This document shows, piece by piece, positions 1-13,860 of a stretch of 64,000 nucleotides of DNA (position 1 is the stretch's first letter; every line of letters begins with the position of its first letter). A model generated the notes under the pieces. It was not told where the DNA came from. It worked only from the letters and a program-made list of their open reading frames with translations, and made no database searches. The position numbers and the translations under genes were made by a program. The stretch covers positions 49,387,700 to 49,451,699 of the forward strand of contig OY744531.1 of NCBI GenBank assembly GCA_963556195.1. Direction: 5' to 3'. Origin of the DNA: Sepiola atlantica (lineage: Eukaryota > Mollusca > Cephalopoda > Sepiida > Sepiolidae).

Positions 1-345
1 ATACAGCATTCACAGAGTGAAGTCAAGATAGCTGGGATTGTTAGGGGCCCTCACTAACCACTATGATAATGAAACTTGGGGCATACAACATTCACAGAGT
101 AAAGTAAAGATAACTGGGATTTTTAGGGTCCATCACTAGCTATTATGACAATGAAACTTAGGACATACAGCATTCACAGAGTAAGGTCAAGATAGCTGGG
201 ATTTTTAGGGACCATCACTAGCTATTATGACAATGAAACTTGGGACATATAGCATTCACAGAGTGAGGTCAAGCTAGCTGGGATTTTTAGGGGGCATCAC
301 TAACCACTATGACAATAAAATTTGGGGAAATACAGCATTCACAGA
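1..345. repeat. 82-bp satellite, about 4.2 copies
   Basis: Units starting ATACAGCATTCACAG begin at 1, 83, 165, 247 and 330. Spacing is 82, 82, 82 and 83 bp with roughly 85-90 percent similarity by eye. The array is cut by the left edge, so its full size is unknown. Confidence 0.92.
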
Positions 346-2070
346 CAAACAATTGTGCATAAAACAATGTTGCTGACGTCAGTAATTTTTATGATGTCAT
401 CAATTTCATAAACATGTGTGTTATCATTTAGTATTTTTATAGTGTTGAAAATTTTCTCCAAACGACTAAGGCTATGGAGATGCAACTTTGCAGGGATGTA
501 GGCACCACATTTTAAAAAAATAATAATACTTTTTAAAATATTAGCTAACGTCAGAATGTTTATGATGACCTCATCAATTTTACCAAAATCTGTTCCGATG
601 TTTTACCATTGTCCAAGACTGCCTTTTTTATAACACCAGAGCCGCTTAACAAGTTCAGATATTAAAATAATAAACTAGTACATCTAATTCAAATGAATCA
701 ACATTTGACAACTACAGATTGTTGAACTCAGCAAGTGTAAATAAAGCATTCAGATTTAATTATCCGACCGTAAAATTCGGCACAATTTTTTAAATACAAA
801 ATAGCAACACGCGTGGTGTGCATTAATAGTATTTTCGACACATGTCTTAAAGATTAATAACAGTTTTCTTTAGTAGAAACGAGCAATAATACCCGTCCCA
901 GGACGGATAAAATTAATTCCCTGAACAGAATAGTTTTTTGCCATTTTTGATATCCTCCTACGAAGATTAAAATGGATATAATATAATGCTACTTAATCTT
1001 ATGTCTAGAATCCTTATTCCAATTATGATCAAAATCTATTGCATTAAGCTTAAGCTTAAGGGATTTCAAGAAGAAATTAAACTTCGGTGAATCTTGCTAT
1101 CTCATGACTAAGGACGAAATTTATTGCATATCTGGAATATTTGAATTTTCAAATGGAACGTTATGCTCATATTATGCCGCTAAAAACCCTTTAAAATACT
1201 TCAAAGAAACTAAAATGTGGAGAATATTTATTACTTGATTTTTAAGACCAAGTGTTAAAATTTCACAAACATAAGAGGAATCTGAATTTTCATGAAGGAC
1301 TTCCACCATTTTTCCCCCTCTTTACATAAAACTAAATTAAACTAAATAGCCCACATTTGCCACTCGTAGACTAACAGTTGTGTTTCACAAATTCATAATG
1401 ATCAGTTAATTAGTTTAGGAGTGAATCCTATGCATAGAAATATATAAATATACACACAAACCTAGCTTTATATACATAGAGATTGGATACTACAAGCATT
1501 TAAGACACGTTGATTGGTAAAGATGAATGTTGATACACAGTGGCGGACTAAACTTAAGAGTTTTGTCCGACACTGCCTATCTCTTGGTAGCTTCCGTCTT
1601 AATTAACATTAATTACGTATGTTAATTTTATCCTAAACTTGAGAGTGATCAGAGATATTTTTCTCGGTAAATCTTGGAGGACCAGAAAATAACCGTGTTT
1701 TGTAAATGTCACACCACGAATGATCCTCAAATGTATAAAGACCAACATGTATTTATTTGTATATAAATAAATATAGGTACTTCCATCCCGTCACGCAAAA
1801 GTTAGCTAGTAAAACATGTCCCTTTTTTCTAGCCCCTAGACGAAGCCTTTTCAGATGGTGTGAGGTAGCGAGAAATCAAGTAAGACAACCACCTCAGACT
1901 TACCCCGTCGTCTGAAATGAATTCGGAAAGAAATCACCAACTTTATAATAATTAGTTAATGGTTGGTGTTGTTTTTCTGTGGGTAATCTAGAGTGATAAT
2001 AATTATTCATACGAAAAATGTAATCTTCGATGTAATTCTGTGATAAATATTTTAGTAATATATCTCAATA
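346..2070. other. AT-rich non-coding stretch
   Basis: No ORF, RNA gene or clear element was recognised. A short imperfect repeat (ACGTCAG...ATGATG...CATCAATTT) occurs near 373-405 and 545-580. Confidence 0.6.
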
Positions 2071-2073
2071 AAT

Positions 2074-2134
2074 AGCGAGGGCGAACACTGGCGAAGCATA
2101 TTTTACCGTCATTTTTGACGGAAAGTGAACAGTA
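2074..2134 (-). mobile_element. MITE terminal fragment (GTGTTCGC family)
   Basis: The reverse complement reads as a terminal inverted repeat ending in ATATGCTTCGCCAGTGTTCGC. It matches the ends at 42117-42176 and 61192-61243. Only one terminus is present here. Confidence 0.6.
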
Positions 2135-2450
2135 GGATAGAATATTAATCATAGTGATGCTGAAAAAATGTCATGAAAAAATACTGGTCCACCAGTGAAA
2201 AGGTTAACTTTCCGCTCTTTTCTAGAGTTGAAGAGGAACATTTATTTGCGAAAAGGAAATATAAAATGTCAAATTATGACTGATTAAATGTTTGTGTTTT
2301 TATAGTTTTACGGCACATCAACAATTTTTGAGTCATTTTATGCCAAAATCGGTACATGTTTTTGCATGCGATTTATTTGTAGATTAATTTGAATAAATTC
2401 ATGTTAGATACAGCACATGGTCTTATAAAATTGACCCCCATTTGTAATGG

Positions 2451-2500
2451 CTAGCCGCAACGTTTCTTAACTTCGGTGATGTTACGGGATTACTTAATGT
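2451..2500 (-). repeat. Possible 5S-derived SINE remnant
   Basis: GGCTAGCCGC...CTTAACTTCGGTGAT.TTACGG resembles the internal-promoter region of the better 5S-like element at 16.6 kb. It is too short to be certain. Confidence 0.3.
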
Positions 2501-2579
2501 TGCTACCTTTGGTTTCTAATTAATGATACATTGAATTAAACAAAGTTTACATTTTCCCCACATTGTTCATAGCAATAAT

Positions 2580-3190
2580 ATTAAAGCTCTTAGTGGCTTC
2601 CGTCGGTCAGGGTTGACCATGAGTAGCATCTGAGTTTTCTGTTTGGTTGGAGAAGCGACGTCTGTATCTGTAGAGGCCGATGCTGGAGTGAGAATCTCTG
2701 TTGAAGAGGTCACATGTGTGTTCTGTCCCTGGTTCGCTGGAGCCGTTCCTTTGATTTCTGCGGGCCCGGCTCTCTGTGGCGACTTGTGTCTGTTTCTCCC
2801 CGCTGACTTGAGTTGGTTAGGGTTTCTTTCCATTTAGATCGTTTGGCTGCCAGACTTTTCCAAGACTGTGTCGATATTCACAGCCTCCATACTGTGCTTC
2901 ACGACATCGCGGTACCGCAACTGTGGCCACATTGTTGGTCTTCTCACGGCGGCCAACTTTCAATGCAGGAGATATTTACCTTGTATCGGGATAAGTCCTC
3001 GATAATCAGTCCGACAGTGACTTTGTTGCTATCGGGCTGAGGTATAGCCCTGTTCAATTTCAGGAGATCAACCCTCCTAGGGTTTACCTTCTCTTTGAGA
3101 AGGGGTTAGTTTATTGCTAATCGCCTGGGGCGCCCCTACCGGGCATTTTTTGTGGACCAGAATGCGCTTATCCTAGTGCGTTGTTTTTTT
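2580..3190 (+). mobile_element. SINE-like element sharing a tail with the U2-headed SINE
   Basis: A GC-richer ~600-bp block stands out from its AT-rich surroundings. Its last ~110 bp (about 3048-3160) matches the tail of the 33.7-kb U2-headed SINE, including CGCCTGGGGCGCCCCTACCGG and TAGTTTATTGCTAA. The 5' part has no recognisable tRNA, 5S or U2 head. Short ORFs over it are not protein-like. Confidence 0.5.
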
Positions 3191-5400
3191 TTTCCAAACC
3201 ACACCTGATCTTGTGTCTAACCTCCTAGAAGGTAAATAAAATATAGGAGATTATTAGGGCTGCGGCAATTTGGCATACGGTGGATGTGCCCCAGCCAAAG
3301 TAGTATGTGCTATCTGAACATGGAGGTCTTGGAGATCTGTGGTTTTCTTTGTGGCACGTGTTTCTTCATTAATCATTATAATGTCTCCACTATATTAAGA
3401 TGAAGGTGTGTTGCTAGATAATTTTCGATAGTTAAACATTTTCACCCACAAGAAAGCTTCTTGTGTCACCTAACGTGTGGCAGTGAGTGCCGTTATCTTT
3501 AAATATATCGCCATCTTCGCAGTATAACACAAGATTAGACCATAGTAAAATAATATATTTATCAACGTTTCGATTTTCATTAAATTTTACTGAAGTTATT
3601 CTATCGTCGCGTCTCATGTAACCTCACACGATTGTAATAAAATGAGTGACGGTAACACACATTAGAAACCCGGACGAAGGCATATTGGCTTGAAATCGCG
3701 TATGGAAAAATAATAATAATTAAAGGCTAAATTATACAACAGAAAACAAAATAATTATTTGGGAGAAAAATCGGGAATCGGAACATCCATTTGTCTGTGA
3801 CGTCAATAGGTCGAAAACAATGGAGAAAAGAATAAATATTGTTTTGAAAAAGTTGACGAATGAGATAAAAATTGAAACTAGTAAGAAAATTTATCAGCAG
3901 TACTGACATAAATCTACAAAAGCAGTTGTTATTTTACAGGGGGGCTATCAGTCCAGGAGATAAAAGATTCTGTTGGATAGATAGACAAGTCGAAAGGGTG
4001 AGAGGTTGCGTAAAGGTAGCGAGGGTTGTTTGTTCATTTGTTAAAGAATTTAATGAAAAATAAAATCATTCTTTTTATTTAAAAGAAACAGTTTTGTTAT
4101 CTTTTTAAGAAGAATAACTCATGCCCCGACAAAAAACATGAAGGAACAGCTAATTAACCAAACGATAAAATTGATATCGATCGTATAACACCATTGCGTA
4201 TCCACCGCCAAATTGTACCTTATTTGTTGTATATTTTGCATCGTTTTCTATACCACCACTCTTCTGACATCTTGTAGTATACATGGCACGGTGAGAAACA
4301 GAAAAGTAAATTACTGGCTTGTTGAGTCACTGTCCTTCCTTCTCTACTCTTTTTACCTCACTCTTTCATTTGTTTGTCTTTTCTTCGCTTTCTTTCCTCT
4401 TCTTAAAGCTATGCTTATTTAAAAATGGAAAAATGAATTACATAGAACCATTGTCTACAACGACGTCCGCAAAACTATGCCACAAGACCAATTCAAAATT
4501 AAAAAGTAATCTTGTGTTTATTAACCAATCAAAACGCTGCCAGCGCGATTTATCAAAACAAATCTAGGGGCTTCCTTACTTAGATAAAGAGAAAAGCTAG
4601 CTAACCAAAAGTTCCAGTTCCAAGGAATGCAAACGACACAAGATGTAAGATAAAAATCGTCATCTTGGACCGATATGATTCCATTGCAACAACTCCACAG
4701 CATTACAGTGTATTTTATTATCTGGCATTAAAATGTAACTCTATTTTCACTTTCCAGCATCCAATGTCTGATGTTCTTTTGGACATTTTAGTTTTCTATT
4801 CTGATGGGTTTTTTATAATTAATGATGTTTTGGGTTGTGCTATAAGCCCTTTTAATTTATTTTTCTGGGCGGAATACTCTAGCTGGACTATGAACAGAAA
4901 GTGCATTGTAAAGTGTCCATTCACTCCTCACTTAATGTCAATTCTATCTACCAAGAATCTCACAATGTTCCTTTCGTTTCTCTTGTCTAGCGGTTTTTTT
5001 CTGGTTTTCACTTAAAACACTTCTGGCGGTAGTAAAAGTCTTTTCGGTAGCTTGAAAGCTGTCGGGAATTTCTTAGCCATATGGCTATGTGTGACATAGC
5101 TGGGGTGTTCTTTGATCCCCACAGTGAGTCTTTTTCGTCGGCAGAATCAGCTGGTTGAATTTCTATAGTCGCAGTCGTGAAGTTCCCATCTTCTATTTTC
5201 TCTGTCATTCTATTCTTCTTCTTCGTCTTCTTGTTCTTCTTCTTCTCAATAATATCTTTCATAAACGTCATTAATGAAGAAACATAAACAAATGAAATTG
5301 GGTTTTGAAAATCTCTTTGGGATCGTATTCTTTCTTCGTACCATACATATATACACATAAAACACCCAACCCCTCCCATGTAAGGGGGCAGCAACTCTCC
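3191..5400. other. No assignable gene
   Basis: AT-rich DNA with short ORFs only. Those at 3432-3617 (minus) and 5008-5394 (minus) were examined and could not be assigned. Confidence 0.5.
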
Positions 5401-5408
5401 AAACCCAC

Positions 5409-5409
5409 T

Positions 5410-5480
<71 letters not shown>
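5409..5480. repeat. (CT)n-(AT)n compound microsatellite
   Basis: About 26 bp of CT directly joined to about 46 bp of AT. Any ORF translation across it is an artefact. Confidence 0.95.
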
Positions 5481-8129
<2,649 letters not shown>

Positions 8130-8251
8130 GGATGATTCTGTAACTGGGTTTGACTCTTGCGACCGTCTGAAGTTATCATCTCCTACACTAATAATAGCGT
8201 AAGCCGGCGTATGTAGGTAAACATAATTTACTATTTACTTATATATATATA

Positions 8252-8775
8252 TATTACAATCATGTCACCACTTACCAAGGCCCACAGGCCACTCGAGGAT
8301 AAGTGTTATTGAGTTGGACAGGTGAGCGGTGAAACACCGAGGGATTAGCAACGATTATTGTAACTGGTTAGAACGTGACTACTTAAGAGGACGGCTCAAC
8401 AAGAACTTGTTTACATTGGACTTAAACACGGCAATGTTATAGCCAGCCAGGAAGCAACCCCGTGGTACTGTGTTTTACAGACGGGCAGTTCTAGGAAATA
8501 AACTTAGCTCATGAAAGTTCTGCTTAGTTCTAGGTATACAGAGAGAGATAGGGAATTTATTGGCAGTTGTTGAAGCTGGGCGAATTTTTGTTGTGAATGT
8601 TTTACAGGGGAGGGGGGCAATAGCATAAAGATCAGTCGAGCACCTGCCATGAAAGTAACGATAGAGTAGATAAAGACTAGCGACGTCTCTTCTGTGAGAA
8701 AGAGGCTGTTGGTGCTCATTGTCATGCGATGAGAGAAGTAATAGTTTTAACAAGGCGGAGAAACTCTCCATACTA
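8252..8775 (-). pseudogene. CR1/L2-like LINE, 3' end of reverse-transcriptase ORF
   Basis: The minus strand encodes LSHRRDVASLYLLYRYFHGRC and later FFPRTARL-type text followed by NSLPRG-like residues and FKSNVNKFLLSRPL. This is the usual C terminus of CR1/L2/Jockey-type reverse transcriptases after the RT domain. The 3' UTR ends in CTTGGTAAGTGGTGACATG next to (AT)n. It is 5'-truncated and decayed. Copies of the same 3' end occur near 28.0, 36.6, 36.7-37.06 and 37.84-38.13 kb. Confidence 0.8.
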
Positions 8776-9284
8776 ACATCATTATGCGGTGGCTAGATCG
8801 TGGCGTTGCAGGTGGATCACCAGACGCCGCGTCCCAGAACAGTAACTACGTTCACCGAATTTAAACCCACTGAATTTCTATCGTTGGAGTATTGTGAAAG
8901 ATCATGCGTATCAGAAATATCTACATAACAATAGAAGTGAGTGTCAGGGTAATCCACAACTTCGCTCGGCGGCTCAAAGTATGTCATCGGCGCTGATGCA
9001 CACATTTAAGAAAATGTCTTGTAAAATTTTTAATTTTATAATAAGAAGTGCGGCATGAACCCCAGTTTTGATTGTTATCATTTCAGCTTCTCGGAAATCC
9101 GCAGTTTTCTTGTCTTTCTTGTTTGGTTTATAAATTATGAGTGTGTAGATTAGTCACGTTTATAATGAGACACTTTGTAAATAAAAAAAATTGAACGCTG
9201 AATTTACAAAAATATTTTTACCAAAATGGATATTAGTATATAATAGTATGATAAATTCATAACAAAAACTAACAGAATACTTAC

Positions 9285-9328
9285 AAAAGGATTTATACCA
9301 GTTAATTCGATGTCTCCTTCGAATAAAC
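9285..9328 (-). CDS. Exon 4: astacin propeptide FEGDI exon
   Basis: A strong pyrimidine-rich acceptor (TTACTTTTGGTTTGTAG) precedes 44 nt ending in TTTT|GTAAGT. Entered in phase 1 it encodes (G)LFEGDIELTGINPF and leaves in phase 0. FEGDI carries the inhibitory aspartate of astacin zymogens. The next exon should begin the mature N terminus; no convincing candidate was seen between 1 and 9.27 kb. Confidence 0.8.
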
Positions 9329-9451
9329 CTACAAACCAAAAGTAATATAATAAATAAATCAAGACAAAAATATGCAAACAATACAAATTTTACCATAAAA
9401 TGGTCTAACCCTTTTTAATCTGAAAATATATATCATATTTGTGATTTTTAT

Positions 9452-9510
<59 letters not shown>

Positions 9511-9517
9511 ATGTATG

Positions 9518-9567
<50 letters not shown>

Positions 9568-9578
9568 TATATATTTTG

Positions 9579-9611
<33 letters not shown>

Positions 9612-12600
9612 TAACGGGAAAATGCAGGTACAAATGACCTGGTAGACTCAATGATAAAGTATTGCTAGAGAGTTTTAAAGTTCAACAGTGACTAAGAATC
9701 AAAAGCGTGAGAACGGAGGTAGCGATAACAGAAATAGGAAATGACGTCATAAGAAAAAAGAGAGAAATCTTGTGTAAAGCAAAATGTCAATTGTAGAAGC
9801 GATCGATGATGACGGACGTATTAAAATAAGTTTACAAAATATAATTTGAAAGGTTTGCGCTTTCCAATCTTCTCTCTCTCTTTCTCTCTATCTCTCTCAC
9901 TCTTTGTCTCTCTCTGTCTCTCTCTCTCTCGCTTTCACTTTCTTTTCTCTTTCGCACACACACGCACGCACAGACACTATCCTTCTCTTTCTCTTTCTCA
10001 TCCACTCTATCACTCTGTAATACAATTAAACAGCCGTGATGTAATGAGAAAGCCTGGGTCTTAACAAACCGATGATTGTTCACTTGACATGGACTTGGTC
10101 TGAATTATTTGCTTGTCTTTATAAAAAAGAAAAATGTCCATAATGAGTAGGAGAGACGAATATGGTATGAGTTTTATTGTGTAAAATAATAGCACCATAA
10201 TTCGACACATTCGATTTGGACACGAAATATAGTAAGCGCAAAATAAATATCTTACATATTAATATTTGGTGATGGTTTTGACCAGAGTGAATTCCACGTG
10301 GATTCCTAAGATTAGTTTATGTTTCACAGGTCACAACGCTAAATAAGAAGGATGAAGAAGCATAATAAAAACGAAAAGAGACATGGGGGTTGGAATGGTA
10401 GTTGAAGACAGAAAGAAAAGAAAAGAAAACAAAGGAAACCCATAAAACAGGGATAGAGGATAGTGAGAAATCGAGGGACAGGTCATAAAAAGGCGAATTG
10501 GCCAATAGAAGTTTAAAATAATGAATAATACGTCCTGCCAAGGTGAGACGAGAAATAGAAGAACACGGCCAATGTTTGCTGAACCGTTAGTAACATTTTA
10601 GAACTAAGATACAAAGGAAAACAATAAATAAAAATAAAACTTTAAAAAGTAAGAAACTTTGCACTACGCGATAGGGTTGAAATAGAAATTAAGAAAGAAA
10701 AAAAAAGCAGAACATTAAAGAACTTGACATTTGCAGAAGAACGTAAAATAGGAAAGGCATTTGGTTATGGCAAAAAAGAAAGAAAAACTAAATAGGAAAG
10801 AATGAAAGATAGCAGAGAAACTTTGGAAGAGAAAAGACGTTGTGTTTCCTGCACAAACACACGCACACGATGAACTCGAACAATTTAAGTTTTGCTTCTT
10901 TGTGTTTTGTGGGTTTATTTTTTCCTATCGAGGGACAAAGTTTTTGTCTGTTGCTTGAAATTGTATTTCTTTGATTAGCCCCCCTTTTTTCTTTACTATT
11001 TTGGATCGACTATAGCGGACAGATTTGGGTGGATGGACAGATGAAGACGAGAGACAATACGGGTATAAAAATTTGTAGCAATCGAATTCATTTTAAACAA
11101 GTGAAGTGCATTTAAAACGATATTGGAATAAAAGCATATCATTAAGATAGAACAGCTGACGTTAAAATATAAATCTGCTTCCAAAAACGAAAATAAAACA
11201 ATTCTACCTTTTCTAAATTAAATCGTACTCGTTCGTGACTTAAGAAAACAAAAACAAACAGAGCAGCTCCCCTTAAAATCGACACTATCTTCGGCGGTTG
11301 CAATGTGGTATTGTCAGAACTATGTAGCCCGGAACTCCGGTTCCTGGTAGGACTACCTATGGCGGACAGGTTTGAAACCGAGCGGTATTAGGACCGAAAG
11401 TCGGCTAACAGGGTTCTTGTGAAAATCCAGGATGAGTCGGTATCACGATCCGTCGTCATCTGGTTGTCTTTGCTTCTGCGTGCGGCAAGAAAAGTCGTGT
11501 CAGGCGCGGGATCGAAAATTTATGGAGTGAAAGTGGCAACGTTGCTTCTGCACCATTCCTTTATGTCTACTGGTCCAAACCCTCCACGACTTCGCATGTA
11601 ATTGCTAACCTTGCTGCTTTCGGTGTTGTAGGTAAAATCCTGCAACCCTACCGGGTAACGAATAGCTATATCAAACGAGGAAGACTTCATGCAAACCATA
11701 CAATCCTTAGGCACGATCTTTGTGAGCTCTGGACAGAAATCCGATTCGCTTAACACAACAACAACATTAACAACAGCAGCAGCAGCAGCTTAACCGATCA
11801 AGATCAATGTTAAAGTTCGGGTTTAAGTGAGACATAGTCAGTTATAGAGTTGCTATGTCCGCATCTAAAATGATTTCGAATTTCCAATCTTTTCTAGAGA
11901 GAGAATTTTAAATAAAAGAACTTACCAGGATTTTCCTCAGGAAATCTTTCGTCAAACTCTGGAAAGTAAACAAATGATCAATGTAACTTTTCCAAATTGA
12001 AAATTCCGAGAAAATTGACATTACAATGGTATTTACGAATATATCGATTTTGTATATCGGCGAAACATGAAATAACCCAATATGATGATTATTTTAAGTA
12101 AGAAGATAGTTTATATAAATTGGGTTTGTATTAATGATGAATACATATATATTCTGTTTTTTCTTTCGTGTATAAATGACTAGTTGTAATTGGCCTCATT
12201 GATTTGAGCGTTCGGAATTAAATTAAACGTAACTCTTGTTCCGGGGTTCGAATCATACGACCGGTTTGAACAGTTATTTCTGCACTGATGATTCCGCAAA
12301 GATAAAACTTATACGTGTGTCGATAATAATTAAATATTTATTATTAAATAATAAACATTTGCAGCCGCTTTTCGACCGGGCCCTTTAATGAGAAATAATA
12401 TAAGTCGTCTAATATAAGCTATAAATGCAAGTTCATTTCTGTTGAACACTGTTATGACGGCAGACAACGGTTGTCCGCCTGCTTAATATACATAAGGTTT
12501 ATTTTCCATCGTGTTGGAATTGGCCTCATTGGTTAGAGCGTTTGGAACAGTTATCTCTACACTGATTATTCTGTAAGGAGGAAATGTATATGTATGTAGA

Positions 12601-13779
12601 TAATAATTACATATTTTTGTTAAATAATTATATATATGCATATGTGTGTATGTCTACGATAAATTGTATTTAGCGTAATAGTTTACTACAGTTTTACGGT
12701 ATTATCAATCCTCAGAACTGTACCAACTAATCTTTAACGAGTTTACCAGATGTTAGAGATAAGTTAGTACGCTTCTGAAGATAGGTAATGCCATGAAACT
12801 GCAGTAAAGTTTTAAGCTAATAACAATCGTTGATATAGCTCTATTTGAAAGTATATTGAACCTGTTTTTTGTTCAAAGTCTATCTTAAACGAACGTCTTA
12901 ACATTTCATGTGTTTATTTAATGCAACAATTTAAATCTTTTTTTTAAATAAATAGCCTATTTCTTACTGTAAAATAATTGTTAACCTTTAAATAAATAAA
13001 TAAATAAAATAAATGCCACTTTTTAGTTAACAGCGTCGACACAGTTCTATTTATGACATATTATTCGATTTTGGAGTAATTCATTTTAAAATGGGTTAAA
13101 TCTTCAGCAACATCAGATCATTAGTAATTACTATATTTATTACATATCACCTCATTTTTAATGTGTTGGAACGTAATAATAAAAGCGTAAGCGAAGGTAC
13201 GCGTGTATTATTATACATATGCACTAATTATGACCAACTAAAACTTATGTTGAAATACGTAAAAAAATTTCGAATAAGGACTAAACAAACCCAGAAGCAA
13301 CACATAATTAATATTAAAATGTACTTGTGTTGTGTTAGTATAGTGGCATACTCAACGCCCAATAATAGTGGCATATTTACACACTGAAATGTTCACAGAA
13401 AGCTTGTAGCCTAGGATAGGCGTGTGCTGTCATTTCTGATCCAAAAAAAGTGTCTGCCGAATTTATACATATAGATAAACGTTCGGCGACTGCACTAGAT
13501 GCGATTTGAGAGTTAATAGCATTCTTATACACCATCAAATGGAATCTATTAGAACAACGAGAATCATATACTCCCAAATCAAAAATGTAACCTTTGAAAC
13601 ACCGAAAAGCTGAGTATCTTAAAAGCTATAATCCCATCACCACTTGCCTGAACGTTTAGTCAGAGACTCAAGACAGTGGGAAAGGTCGTTTTCACCACAC
13701 GGATTTTATTTGCCAATAAGCCCCGGAAAAACTGGTAAACATGGTTAATCAATATAGAATTGTGTAGTATTATGAATAG

Positions 13780-13860
<81 letters not shown>

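Noticed and set aside
3432..3617. Next astacin exon (61-codon minus ORF with RRDDR and DKY text)
   Set aside because: The phase does not match exon 4, and the residues do not line up with the HEXXH or mature N-terminal regions.
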